A program made the position numbers and the translations under genes. A stretch of DNA of 49,869 nucleotides from Roseovarius albus (GTDB lineage: Bacteria > Pseudomonadota > Alphaproteobacteria > Rhodobacterales > Rhodobacteraceae): NCBI RefSeq assembly GCF_900172335.1, contig NZ_FWFX01000020.1, positions 1 to 49,869 on the forward strand, read 5' to 3'. The notes under the pieces were generated by a model. That model had not been told where the DNA came from and did no database searches. It worked only from the letters and a program-made list of their open reading frames with translations. Shown here one piece after another: positions 44,707-49,869 of the stretch (the stretch's first letter is position 1; each line of letters starts with the position of its first letter).

Positions 44707-45086
44707 TAGGCTTGCTCCTCAACTTGACGAACCTTGATGGTCAGTTCTGAAAACGGCTTGCGCAGAGCGCCAAAGCGACCACGGGCCCGAGGGCGACCGC
44801 GTTTCATGACCAGGTTTTTCCCAACATAGGCTTCTGCCACGATCAGTTCATCCACATCCAAGTTGTGGTTGTTCTCAGCGTTGGCGATGGCCGACTGCAG
44901 GCACTTACGTACATCTGCTGCAATCCGCTTTTGGCTAAAGGTCAGGTCGTTCAGAGCCTTGTCTACCTTCTTGCCACGGATCATGGCCGCAACCAGATTC
45001 AGTTTCTGCGGGCTAGTGCGAAGCATGCGCAGTTTTGCCATTGCTTCGTTGTCTGCCACGCGGCGGGGGTTCTTTTCCTTGCCCAT
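44706..45086 (-). CDS. rplV: 50S ribosomal protein L22
   Basis: 126 residues, with [24 protein letters not shown] and the tunnel-lining beta-hairpin region [14 protein letters not shown]22 lines the peptide exit tunnel. It lies 3 bp after rpsS and overlaps rpsC by one base. Confidence 0.99.
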   Translation of the reverse strand: MGKEKNPRRVADNEAMAKLRMLRTSPQKLNLVAAMIRGKKVDKALNDLTFSQKRIAADVRKCLQSAIANAENNHNLDVDELIVAEAYVGKNLVMKRGRPRARGRFGALRKPFSELTIKVRQVEEQA

Positions 45087-45089
45087 GAC

Positions 45090-45368
45090 TTACTTCCGCT
45101 TCGCTTTTTTATCGGCTGCGTGACCGTAGTATGTACGGGTCGGCGCATATTCACCGAATTTCTGACCAATCATGTCCTCGGAAACGTTGACCGGGATATG
45201 TTTCTTGCCGTTGTAAACGCCAAACGTCAGGCCCACGAACTGGGGCAGGATCGTCGAGCGACGCGACCAGATTTTGATTACTTCGTTGCGCCCGCTTTCG
45301 CGTGATGCTTCGGCCTTTTTCAGGACGTAGGCATCAACAAAGGGGCCTTTCCATACAGAACGTGCCAT
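45090..45368 (-). CDS. rpsS: 30S ribosomal protein S19
   Basis: 92 residues: [12 protein letters not shown] start, then [22 protein letters not shown] and the typical [17 protein letters not shown] end. S19 binds the 30S head near the A-site finger. It lies 3 bp after rplB. Confidence 0.99.
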   Translation of the reverse strand: MARSVWKGPFVDAYVLKKAEASRESGRNEVIKIWSRRSTILPQFVGLTFGVYNGKKHIPVNVSEDMIGQKFGEYAPTRTYYGHAADKKAKRK

Positions 45369-45371
45369 GTC

Positions 45372-46214
45372 TTAACGGCCCTTCTTCTTGGCGTGACGCG
45401 AGCGGATGATCAGCTTTTGCGACGCCTTGTTCTTGTTGCGGGTACGAGCACCTTTGGTTGGCTTACCCCAAGGTGTCACTGGGTGACGACCACCTGAAGT
45501 ACGACCTTCACCACCACCGTGAGGGTGATCGATCGGGTTCATGACCACACCACGAACACTTGGGCGGACGCCCTTGTGACGCATACGGCCCGCTTTACCA
45601 AAGTTCTGGTTGCTGTTGTCAGGGTTTGACACGGCACCAACTGTGGCACGGCATTCCTGACGCACCATGCGCAGTTCGCCCGAGCTCAGACGGATCTGAG
45701 CGTAGCCACCGTCACGACCAACAAACTGAGCATATGTACCAGCCGCACGTGCGATTTGACCGCCCTTGCCTGGTTTCAGTTCGATGTTGTGAACGATTGT
45801 ACCGATTGGCATACCCGAGAACGGCATGCAGTTACCCGGCTTGATGTCGGCCTTTGCAGCAGAAACGATCTGATCGCCAACCGCCAGACGCTGAGGCGCC
45901 AGAACGTAGGCTTGTTCGCCATCTGTGTATTTGACCAACGCGATGAATGCAGTCCGGTTCGGGTCATATTCGATCCGTTCAACGGTTGCTGCTACATCTA
46001 CTTTGTTCCGTTTGAAATCAACGACGCGATAGAGGCGTTTCGCCCCACCCCCACGACGACGTGAGGTAATCCGCCCGGTGTTGTTCCGACCGCCCGATTT
46101 GGTCAAACCCTCGGTGAGAGATTTGACTGGACGTCCTTTCCACAGCTCCGAACGGTCGATCAGCACCAGCCCACGCTGGCCCGGCGTCGTCGGCTTATAC
46201 GACTTGAGTGCCAT
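45372..46214 (-). CDS. rplB: 50S ribosomal protein L2
   Basis: 280 residues, starting [16 protein letters not shown] and ending with the conserved [18 protein letters not shown] and [10 protein letters not shown] stretches. L2 is a 23S rRNA-binding protein close to the peptidyl transferase centre. It is the first gene of this unit: the gap to rplW is about 1.07 kb, with a terminator after rplW and a promoter-like site about 80 bp upstream of this start. Confidence 0.99.
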   Translation of the reverse strand: MALKSYKPTTPGQRGLVLIDRSELWKGRPVKSLTEGLTKSGGRNNTGRITSRRRGGGAKRLYRVVDFKRNKVDVAATVERIEYDPNRTAFIALVKYTDGEQAYVLAPQRLAVGDQIVSAAKADIKPGNCMPFSGMPIGTIVHNIELKPGKGGQIARAAGTYAQFVGRDGGYAQIRLSSGELRMVRQECRATVGAVSNPDNSNQNFGKAGRMRHKGVRPSVRGVVMNPIDHPHGGGEGRTSGGRHPVTPWGKPTKGARTRNKNKASQKLIIRSRHAKKKGR

Positions 46215-46273
46215 GCTTTCTGTCTTCCGTTAGCTAACAGCAGGTCCCTGTTTGGGTATCCTGCCTATATGTA

Positions 46274-46358
46274 AGGCCCCCGTAGGTGCCAAGTTTATAA
46301 GGCCCCGAAGGTCCCCGGTTCAAAATATCATGAGGCCCCGGAACGAATCCGAGGCCCT
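46274..46358. repeat. Four AGGCCC motifs upstream of rplB
   Basis: AGGCCCC occurs at 46274-46280, 46300-46306 and 46333-46339, with AGGCCCT at 46352-46358. Flanking bases also resemble each other (minus strand: TCGGGGCCTTA type). They surround the promoter-like site and may be regulator sites or degenerate slippage repeats. Confidence 0.6.
46294..46323 (-). promoter_or_regulatory. Promoter-like site for the rplB-rplP unit
   Basis: On the minus strand TTGAAC (46318-46323) and TATAAA (46294-46299) are separated by 18 bp, about 80 bp upstream of the rplB start. It would restart transcription after the rplW terminator. Confidence 0.5.
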
Positions 46359-46451
46359 AAGACTTGGCTCGTTTAGTTCAGAGTCGGACCTAGGTCAAGC
46401 GTTTGCCCAAGAAATATTGGGGTTTCGCGCGGTTTGGCACCGAGCGCGAGC

Positions 46452-46605
46452 GCCAGACCGCGGGATGGCGACGGGACCTCTATGCAGGCCCATTTATCCC
46501 CGCCAAATCCGCGGGCCTTAGCGTGTGCCACATCCGTCGTTAAATCGCCAGCCCTTGCGGGCGGTCTGGCGATGGCGCGGCGGCCTGACGGCCTTGATTC
46601 CGCGC
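46452..46605. repeat. Structured repeat of the S10 region, copy A
   Basis: About 154 bp closely matching copy B (47043-47195) in the same orientation. It starts GCCAGACCGCGGGATGGCG, has a conserved TTATC..GCCAAATCCG middle and ends with two hairpins. Hairpin 1 is ATCGCCAG (46544-46551) with CTGGCGAT (46566-46573). Hairpin 2 is GCGCGG (46575-46580) with CCGCGC (46600-46605), containing GGCC-TGAC-GGCC. Confidence 0.9.
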
Positions 46606-46627
46606 GAGGCTTACATCGCCAACAACT

Positions 46628-46954
46628 TCATTGTCTCCCATTTGACCAAACACCGTGATCTCCTTTGATAGCATTCACAACAGCAAGCAAACGCTCTCGC
46701 ATCTTTGGTGTAATTTTGTCGGGCCCTAGACCCATATGCTGGGATTCAATCTGGAAAAGGTACTCCACCACCTCTTCTGCTGTGCGCTTATTCCAAAGCA
46801 TGCCTGCAGCCTTTAGGAGATAGCTATCGTATTCATCTTCGAACGCTTCACCTTTCCAGCCACCCATAGTCTCATTCAAGCTAATCGGATCCCACAGCGT
46901 CCATCCAATTTCTCTGAGACAATCAATGTTTATCTTCGGTCGCGCGTTTTTCAT
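46628..46954 (-). CDS. Small protein of unknown function inserted in the S10 cluster
   Basis: A 108-residue frame from the ATG at 46954 (MKNARPKINIDCLREIGW); a GTG at 46984 would add ten residues. The sequence looks like a real soluble protein: REIGWTLWDPISL, DEYDSYLLKAAGM and VVEYLFQIESQHMGLGP, a pattern I recall in uncharacterised proteobacterial proteins (DUF1871/immunity-like, not certain). No signal peptide or membrane segment. It lies between rplW and rplB, is flanked by direct repeat copies A and B and has lower GC than the ribosomal genes, so it is probably an acquired insert. Confidence 0.68.
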   Translation of the reverse strand: MKNARPKINIDCLREIGWTLWDPISLNETMGGWKGEAFEDEYDSYLLKAAGMLWNKRTAEEVVEYLFQIESQHMGLGPDKITPKMRERLLAVVNAIKGDHGVWSNGRQ

Positions 46955-47042
46955 TCCACAACCCTGTCCGAGAATAGGAAGCACCGCAAGCAGTCAAACT
47001 TTCTCAATCAAAGATCAATGGTTAGTGGTAACGCAAGCGAAA

Positions 47043-47195
47043 GCCAGACCGCAGGATGGCGATGCTCGGCTCGTGCAAGCCGGTTTATCTGTGCCAAATC
47101 CGTAAATCGTGGTGCGGGGTGCGAGGGGTGTTAAATCGCCAGCCCTGGCGGGCGGTCTGGCGATGGCGCGGCGGCCTGCGGCCTTGATTCCGCGC
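47043..47195. repeat. Structured repeat of the S10 region, copy B
   Basis: About 153 bp. Starts GCCAGACCGCAGGATGGCGA and ends TTGATTCCGCGC. Hairpin 1 pairs ATCGCCAG (47135-47142) with CTGGCGAT (47157-47164); hairpin 2 pairs GCGCGG with CCGCGC around GGCC-TGC-GGCC. The last 60 bp are nearly identical to copy A; the 5' half is more diverged. Confidence 0.9.
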
Positions 47196-47225
47196 TGGTG
47201 TGCGGGCAGCCTAAGCAACGCCCCA

Positions 47226-47257
47226 AAAGCAAAAGCCCCCGCAAAAGCGAGGGCTTT
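47226..47257 (-). terminator. Terminator after rplW
   Basis: On the minus strand an 11-bp stem AAAGCCCTCGC / GCGGGGGCTTT (one G-U) with a TTTT loop is followed by TGCTTTTG. It starts about 24 bp after the rplW stop and separates rpsJ-rplC-rplD-rplW from rplB. Confidence 0.85.
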
Positions 47258-47280
47258 CAATCTTGTCAAAGGTATCTCAA

Positions 47281-47577
47281 TCAGAGTCCGGTGGAAACGT
47301 CGATTGTGTTGCCTTCTTCCAATGTCACATAGGCTTTTTTCACGTCTTTACGTGTGCCCATTGTGCCGCGGAAGCGCTTGTTTTTACCTTTGGTGATCGT
47401 GGTGTTAACCGCTTTGACCTTGACACCAAAGAGAGCTTCAACAGCTTCTTTGATCTGTGGTTTCGAGCTGGCAATCGCCACTTCGAAAACAACCGCACCG
47501 TTTTCAGATGCCATGGTCGCTTTTTCGGTGACAACCGGCTTGCGGATCACGTCGTAATGTTGTGCTTTCGCGCTCAT
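47281..47577 (-). CDS. rplW: 50S ribosomal protein L23
   Basis: 98 residues, with [32 protein letters not shown] and the loop [24 protein letters not shown]23 lies at the exit of the peptide tunnel and docks trigger factor and SRP. It overlaps rplD by 4 bp (ATGA) and is followed by a terminator instead of rplB. Confidence 0.99.
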   Translation of the reverse strand: MSAKAQHYDVIRKPVVTEKATMASENGAVVFEVAIASSKPQIKEAVEALFGVKVKAVNTTITKGKNKRFRGTMGTRKDVKKAYVTLEEGNTIDVSTGL

Positions 47578-48191
47578 TTCAACCGAGCCTCCAGTGCTTC
47601 GACACCCGCTTTGGTGATCACGAGTGTATCACGCTTGAGGATATCATAAACATTTGCACCCATTGATGGCAGGATATCCAGACCTTCAATGTTGCGCGAT
47701 GCTTTCAGAAATTCTTCATTGACAGATGCGCCATCGATGACCAAAGCGCGTTTCCAACCAAGGTTTTTCACCTGTTTGGCCAGAGCAGCAGTTTTGCCTT
47801 CGGTTGCCGCGTCTTCAATGACCACCAGCTCGCCTGCTGCCATTTTGGCGGACAGAGCATGCTTGAGGCCCAACTTGCGGAATTTCTTGGTCAGGTCGTG
47901 GCCGTGCGAACGCACAACTGGACCTTTGTAGATCCCACCACCGCGGAAGATCGGCGCGTTGCGGTCACCGTGACGTGCGCCACCGGTGCCTTTTTGGCGA
48001 TAGATCTTCTTGGTCGAGTAGCTGGTTTCTGACCGTGTCTTGACCTTGTGCGTACCGGCTTGCGCATTGTTACGCTGCCAGCGAACCACGCGGTGCAGGA
48101 TGTCTGCACGTGGCTCAAGACCAAAGATTTCTTCGCCCAGATCAACGGAACCGGCTTTGCCACCGTCGAGTTTAATGACATCAAGTTTCAT
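47574..48191 (-). CDS. rplD: 50S ribosomal protein L4
   Basis: 205 residues. The tunnel loop is visible as [23 protein letters not shown]. In E. coli L4 also represses the S10 operon through the leader; whether that holds here is unknown. It overlaps rplC by one base and rplW by four. Confidence 0.98.
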   Translation of the reverse strand: MKLDVIKLDGGKAGSVDLGEEIFGLEPRADILHRVVRWQRNNAQAGTHKVKTRSETSYSTKKIYRQKGTGGARHGDRNAPIFRGGGIYKGPVVRSHGHDLTKKFRKLGLKHALSAKMAAGELVVIEDAATEGKTAALAKQVKNLGWKRALVIDGASVNEEFLKASRNIEGLDILPSMGANVYDILKRDTLVITKAGVEALEARLK

Positions 48192-48928
48192 TATGCTTCA
48201 CCTCCCTCGGCGGCAACTTCTTCGGCAGGAGCCTCAGCAGCTGGAGCAGCGGCGGATTTCAGGGCGGCAGGAAGAGGTGCGTTTTCAGGGAACGGTTTTT
48301 TAACCGCATCCTTGATTGTCACCCAACCACCTTTGGAGCCAGGAACAGCGCCTTTGACCATGATCAGGCCGCGGTCTGCATCTGTCTTAACCACTTGCAG
48401 GTTCTGCGTGGTCACACGAACAGCACCCATGTGGCCAGCCATTTTCTTACCCTTGAAAACGCGACCCGGATCCTGACACTGACCGGTTGAACCGTGCGAA
48501 CGGTGGCTGATCGAAACACCGTGCGTCGCGCGCAGACCACCGAAGTTGTGACGCTTCATCGCACCGGCAAAACCTTTACCGATGGATGTGCCTGCAACGT
48601 CGACGTACTGACCGTCAGCATAGTGCTCAGCCGAGATTTCTTCGCCAACTGCAATCAGGTTTTCAGGCGCTACGCGGAATTCCGCGACTTTGCGCTTGGG
48701 CTCAACTTTGGCAGCAGCAAAGTGACCGCGCATCGCTTGGGATGTGCGTTTTGCCTTTGCGTTGCCGGCACCGAGCTGAACAGCGCTATAGCCGTCTTTT
48801 TCGTCTGTTCGTTGGGCCACAACCTGCAGGTTGTCGAGTTGAAGAACGGTTACAGGGATCTGCTTTCCGTCTTCCATGAAAAGCCGGGTCATGCCGACTT
48901 TCTTTGCGATTACACCAGAGCGCAACAT
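48191..48928 (-). CDS. rplC: 50S ribosomal protein L3
   Basis: 245 residues: [17 protein letters not shown] start and [15 protein letters not shown] with [25 protein letters not shown], the region near the peptidyl transferase centre. The C-terminus has an Ala/Glu-rich extension ([19 protein letters not shown]) longer than in E. coli, common in alphaproteobacteria. It lies 13 bp after rpsJ. Confidence 0.98.
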   Translation of the reverse strand: MLRSGVIAKKVGMTRLFMEDGKQIPVTVLQLDNLQVVAQRTDEKDGYSAVQLGAGNAKAKRTSQAMRGHFAAAKVEPKRKVAEFRVAPENLIAVGEEISAEHYADGQYVDVAGTSIGKGFAGAMKRHNFGGLRATHGVSISHRSHGSTGQCQDPGRVFKGKKMAGHMGAVRVTTQNLQVVKTDADRGLIMVKGAVPGSKGGWVTIKDAVKKPFPENAPLPAALKSAAAPAAEAPAEEVAAEGGEA

Positions 48929-48941
48929 TCAGATGCCCTCC

Positions 48942-49250
48942 TTAAACCGAGATCTGGACGTCAACGCCAGCCGCCAGGTCGAGCTTCATCAGCGCGTCCA
49001 CGGTCTGTGGTGTTGGGTCAACGATGTCGAGCAGACGCTTGTGCGTGCGGATCTCGAACTGATCGCGGGATTTCTTGTTCACGTGTGGACCACGCAGAAC
49101 AGTGAATTTCTCGATCTTGTTAGGAAGCGGGATCGGACCGCGAACCTCTGCACCGGTGCGCTTGGCGGTATTGACGATCTCTTGTGTGCTGGCGTCCAGT
49201 ACACGATAGTCAAAAGCCTTGAGCCGGATGCGAATGTTTTGGCTTTGCAT
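48942..49250 (-). CDS. rpsJ: 30S ribosomal protein S10
   Basis: 102 residues, starting [19 protein letters not shown], with [30 protein letters not shown]10 binds the 30S head and, as NusE, joins transcription antitermination. First gene of the S10 cluster. The promoter candidate is about 120 bp upstream and a terminator-like hairpin lies between the two. Confidence 0.99.
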   Translation of the reverse strand: MQSQNIRIRLKAFDYRVLDASTQEIVNTAKRTGAEVRGPIPLPNKIEKFTVLRGPHVNKKSRDQFEIRTHKRLLDIVDPTPQTVDALMKLDLAAGVDVQISV

Positions 49251-49320
49251 TTCACATGCCTTTATTTAGGCGTTGAGGTTGAGAGGAAGACCCGCGACCA
49301 CCGCGAACCCTCGTCGAACC

Positions 49321-49343
49321 CAAAAGGCGGGAATCATCCCGCC
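49321..49343 (-). terminator. Terminator-like hairpin in the S10 leader (possible attenuator)
   Basis: On the minus strand GGCGGGA and TCCCGCC form a perfect 7-bp stem with a TGAT loop, followed by TTTTG. It lies about 20-40 nt into the predicted S10 transcript and about 75 nt before rpsJ. The T-run is short, so partial termination or a protein-binding hairpin is possible. Confidence 0.5.
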
Positions 49344-49369
49344 TCCATGTTCTTCTTGAGAACTCGCGC

Positions 49370-49398
49370 GATATACAGGGGGAAATGGGGTGTGGCAA
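49370..49398 (-). promoter_or_regulatory. Promoter candidate of the S10 operon
   Basis: On the minus strand TTGCCA (49393-49398) and TATATC (49370-49375) are separated by exactly 17 bp, about 120 bp upstream of rpsJ and downstream of the tuf terminator. Confidence 0.6.
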
Positions 49399-49516
49399 GG
49401 GTTAATTGTGAACATCCAAGCATCGCCTAGCGAACCATGATTACAGTTAGGAGACGTACAGCGTCTACACCGTAAATCAAAAAGCTTCCTACTGGTGCCA
49501 AGCCGTGCATTGTCGG

Positions 49517-49663
49517 GCCGTGGTGCGGCGATGTGAGGGGGCTGGATTGTGGTTTATGTGGGCTAAGTCCGTATTTGCCTTCAATGCCGTGAATGGGGGG
49601 CCAAATCGCCGTGCCGTGAGGCGGCCCGGCGATGCGCGGCGGCCTGCGGCCTTGGTGCCGCGC
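49517..49663. repeat. Structured repeat of the S10 region, copy C (diverged)
   Basis: About 147 bp in the same orientation as copies A and B. The middle keeps GGTTTATnTGnGC and AAnTCCGTA. Hairpin 1 is ATCGCC (49605-49610) with GGCGAT (49628-49633); hairpin 2 keeps GCGCGG, GGCC-TGC-GGCC and CCGCGC (49658-49663). Sequence between the stems differs strongly. Confidence 0.78.
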
Positions 49664-49691
49664 GGGTGTGAAACACTAAGGTTAGGACAAC

Positions 49692-49721
49692 AAAAAAAGG
49701 GCTCCCGTTTGGGAGCCCTTT
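49692..49721 (-). terminator. Rho-independent terminator of tuf
   Basis: On the minus strand AAAGGGCTCCC and GGGAGCCCTTT form a perfect stem with an AAAC loop, continuing into a long T-run. It lies about 25 bp after the tuf stop and isolates tuf from the S10 operon. Confidence 0.93.
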
Positions 49722-49744
49722 CCGTCGTGTGATCGCGGGTGCGA

Positions 49745-49869
49745 TTACTCGATGATTTTGGACACAACGCCGGCGCCGACGGTGCGGCCACCTTCGCGGA
49801 TCGCGAAGCGCAGGCCGTTTTCCATGGCGATTGGGGCGATCAGCTCAACGTTGAACTTCAGGTTGTCGC
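49745..49869 (-). CDS. tuf: Elongation factor Tu, C-terminal fragment
   Basis: Only the last 40 codons are in the window; the gene runs off the right edge. The translation ([20 protein letters not shown], then [19 protein letters not shown]) is the end of EF-Tu domain III. EF-Tu delivers aminoacyl-tRNA to the ribosome. The tuf-rpsJ order is standard, but here a strong terminator and a repeat separate them. Confidence 0.97.
   Translation of the reverse strand, partial: DNLKFNVELIAPIAMENGLRFAIREGGRTVGAGVVSKIIE

Larger units (their letters stand above)
46215..46627. other. Upstream region of rplB: promoter-like site, AGGCCCC motifs and repeat copy A
   Basis: About 410 bp between rplB and the inserted gene. 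From left to right (+ coordinates) it holds the rplB promoter candidate (46294-46323), four AGGCCC(C/T) motifs (46274-46358) and structured repeat copy A (46452-46605). No other gene is visible. Confidence 0.8.
46985..47280. other. Spacer between the inserted gene and rplW: repeat copy B and terminator
   Basis: About 295 bp. It holds structured repeat copy B (47043-47195) and the rplW terminator (47226-47257). No other gene is seen. Confidence 0.85.
49251..49744. other. tuf-rpsJ spacer: S10 leader, promoter, repeat copy C and tuf terminator
   Basis: About 490 bp. In the direction of transcription (minus): tuf terminator (49692-49721), structured repeat copy C (49517-49663), promoter candidate (49370-49398), then a leader of about 110 nt with a terminator-like hairpin (49321-49343). 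No gene is visible. Confidence 0.8.

Noticed and set aside
44047..44709. A 220-codon plus-strand frame opposite rpsC
   Set aside because: Antisense to rpsC; no ribosome site or motif.
46452..47195. Integron attC sites as an explanation for repeat copies A and B flanking a gene
   Set aside because: No GTTRRRY core sites and no integrase gene; the paired-hairpin pattern and presence of a third copy fit a dispersed structured repeat better.

Overview
The window looks like a chromosomal segment of a Rhodobacterales (Roseobacter-group) alphaproteobacterium. This rests on the leuS-lptE-holA block with a DUF3576 lipoprotein gene nearby, the aerobic cobalamin genes (cobN, cobW, cobD, cbiB, DUF1636), a thyX-type thymidylate synthase, the protein sequence character of the housekeeping genes and a moderately high GC content. 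No species is claimed. No rRNA, CRISPR array, insertion sequence, prophage or integrase gene was seen. One tRNA, tRNA-Thr(TGT), is present.

Layout. 1-6.2 kb: 5' end of thyX, then holA, lptE and leuS (all minus); a glycosyltransferase (plus) lies between leuS and the DUF3576 lipoprotein gene. 6.3-12 kb: a YggS-type PLP protein, then a lower-GC accessory stretch with a secreted NTF2-like protein and a 648-residue membrane-anchored protein with a MACPF/perforin-like signature, then an L,D-transpeptidase and a BenE transporter. 12-15.4 kb: an exporter operon (HlyD-like protein, ABC ATPase, ABC-2 permease). 15.4-23.6 kb: ileS, an FAD monooxygenase, a group III truncated haemoglobin, a DUF4336 protein, two overlapping cyclophilin genes and pgk.

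23.9-27.9 kb: a caspase-fold (metacaspase-like) protein with a putative effector-associated N-terminal domain and a C-terminal membrane anchor is transcribed divergently from groES-groEL. The shared spacer holds a near-perfect CIRCE element, so groESL is probably under HrcA control. 28-42 kb: cobalamin and metal genes (DUF1636, cobD, cbiB), a THUMP-type RNA methyltransferase, smc (minus), a His-rich envelope protein, cobW, an acetyltransferase, cobN, a second acetyltransferase, a GFA protein and tRNA-Thr. 42.5-43.5 kb: a TIGR02466-type oxygenase and a small membrane ORF.

43.5-49.9 kb: the S10 ribosomal protein cluster on the minus strand, in the order tuf (3' end), rpsJ, rplC, rplD, rplW, [about 1.07 kb insert], rplB, rpsS, rplV, rpsC, rplP. 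It is broken into separate transcription units: a strong terminator follows tuf, another follows rplW and another follows rplP. Promoter-like sites precede rpsJ and rplB. The rplW-rplB insert carries a small gene of unknown function flanked by two direct copies of a structured repeat of about 153 bp, and a third diverged copy lies in the tuf-rpsJ spacer. This repeat family, the EACC1-like caspase and the MACPF-like protein are the parts most worth following up.
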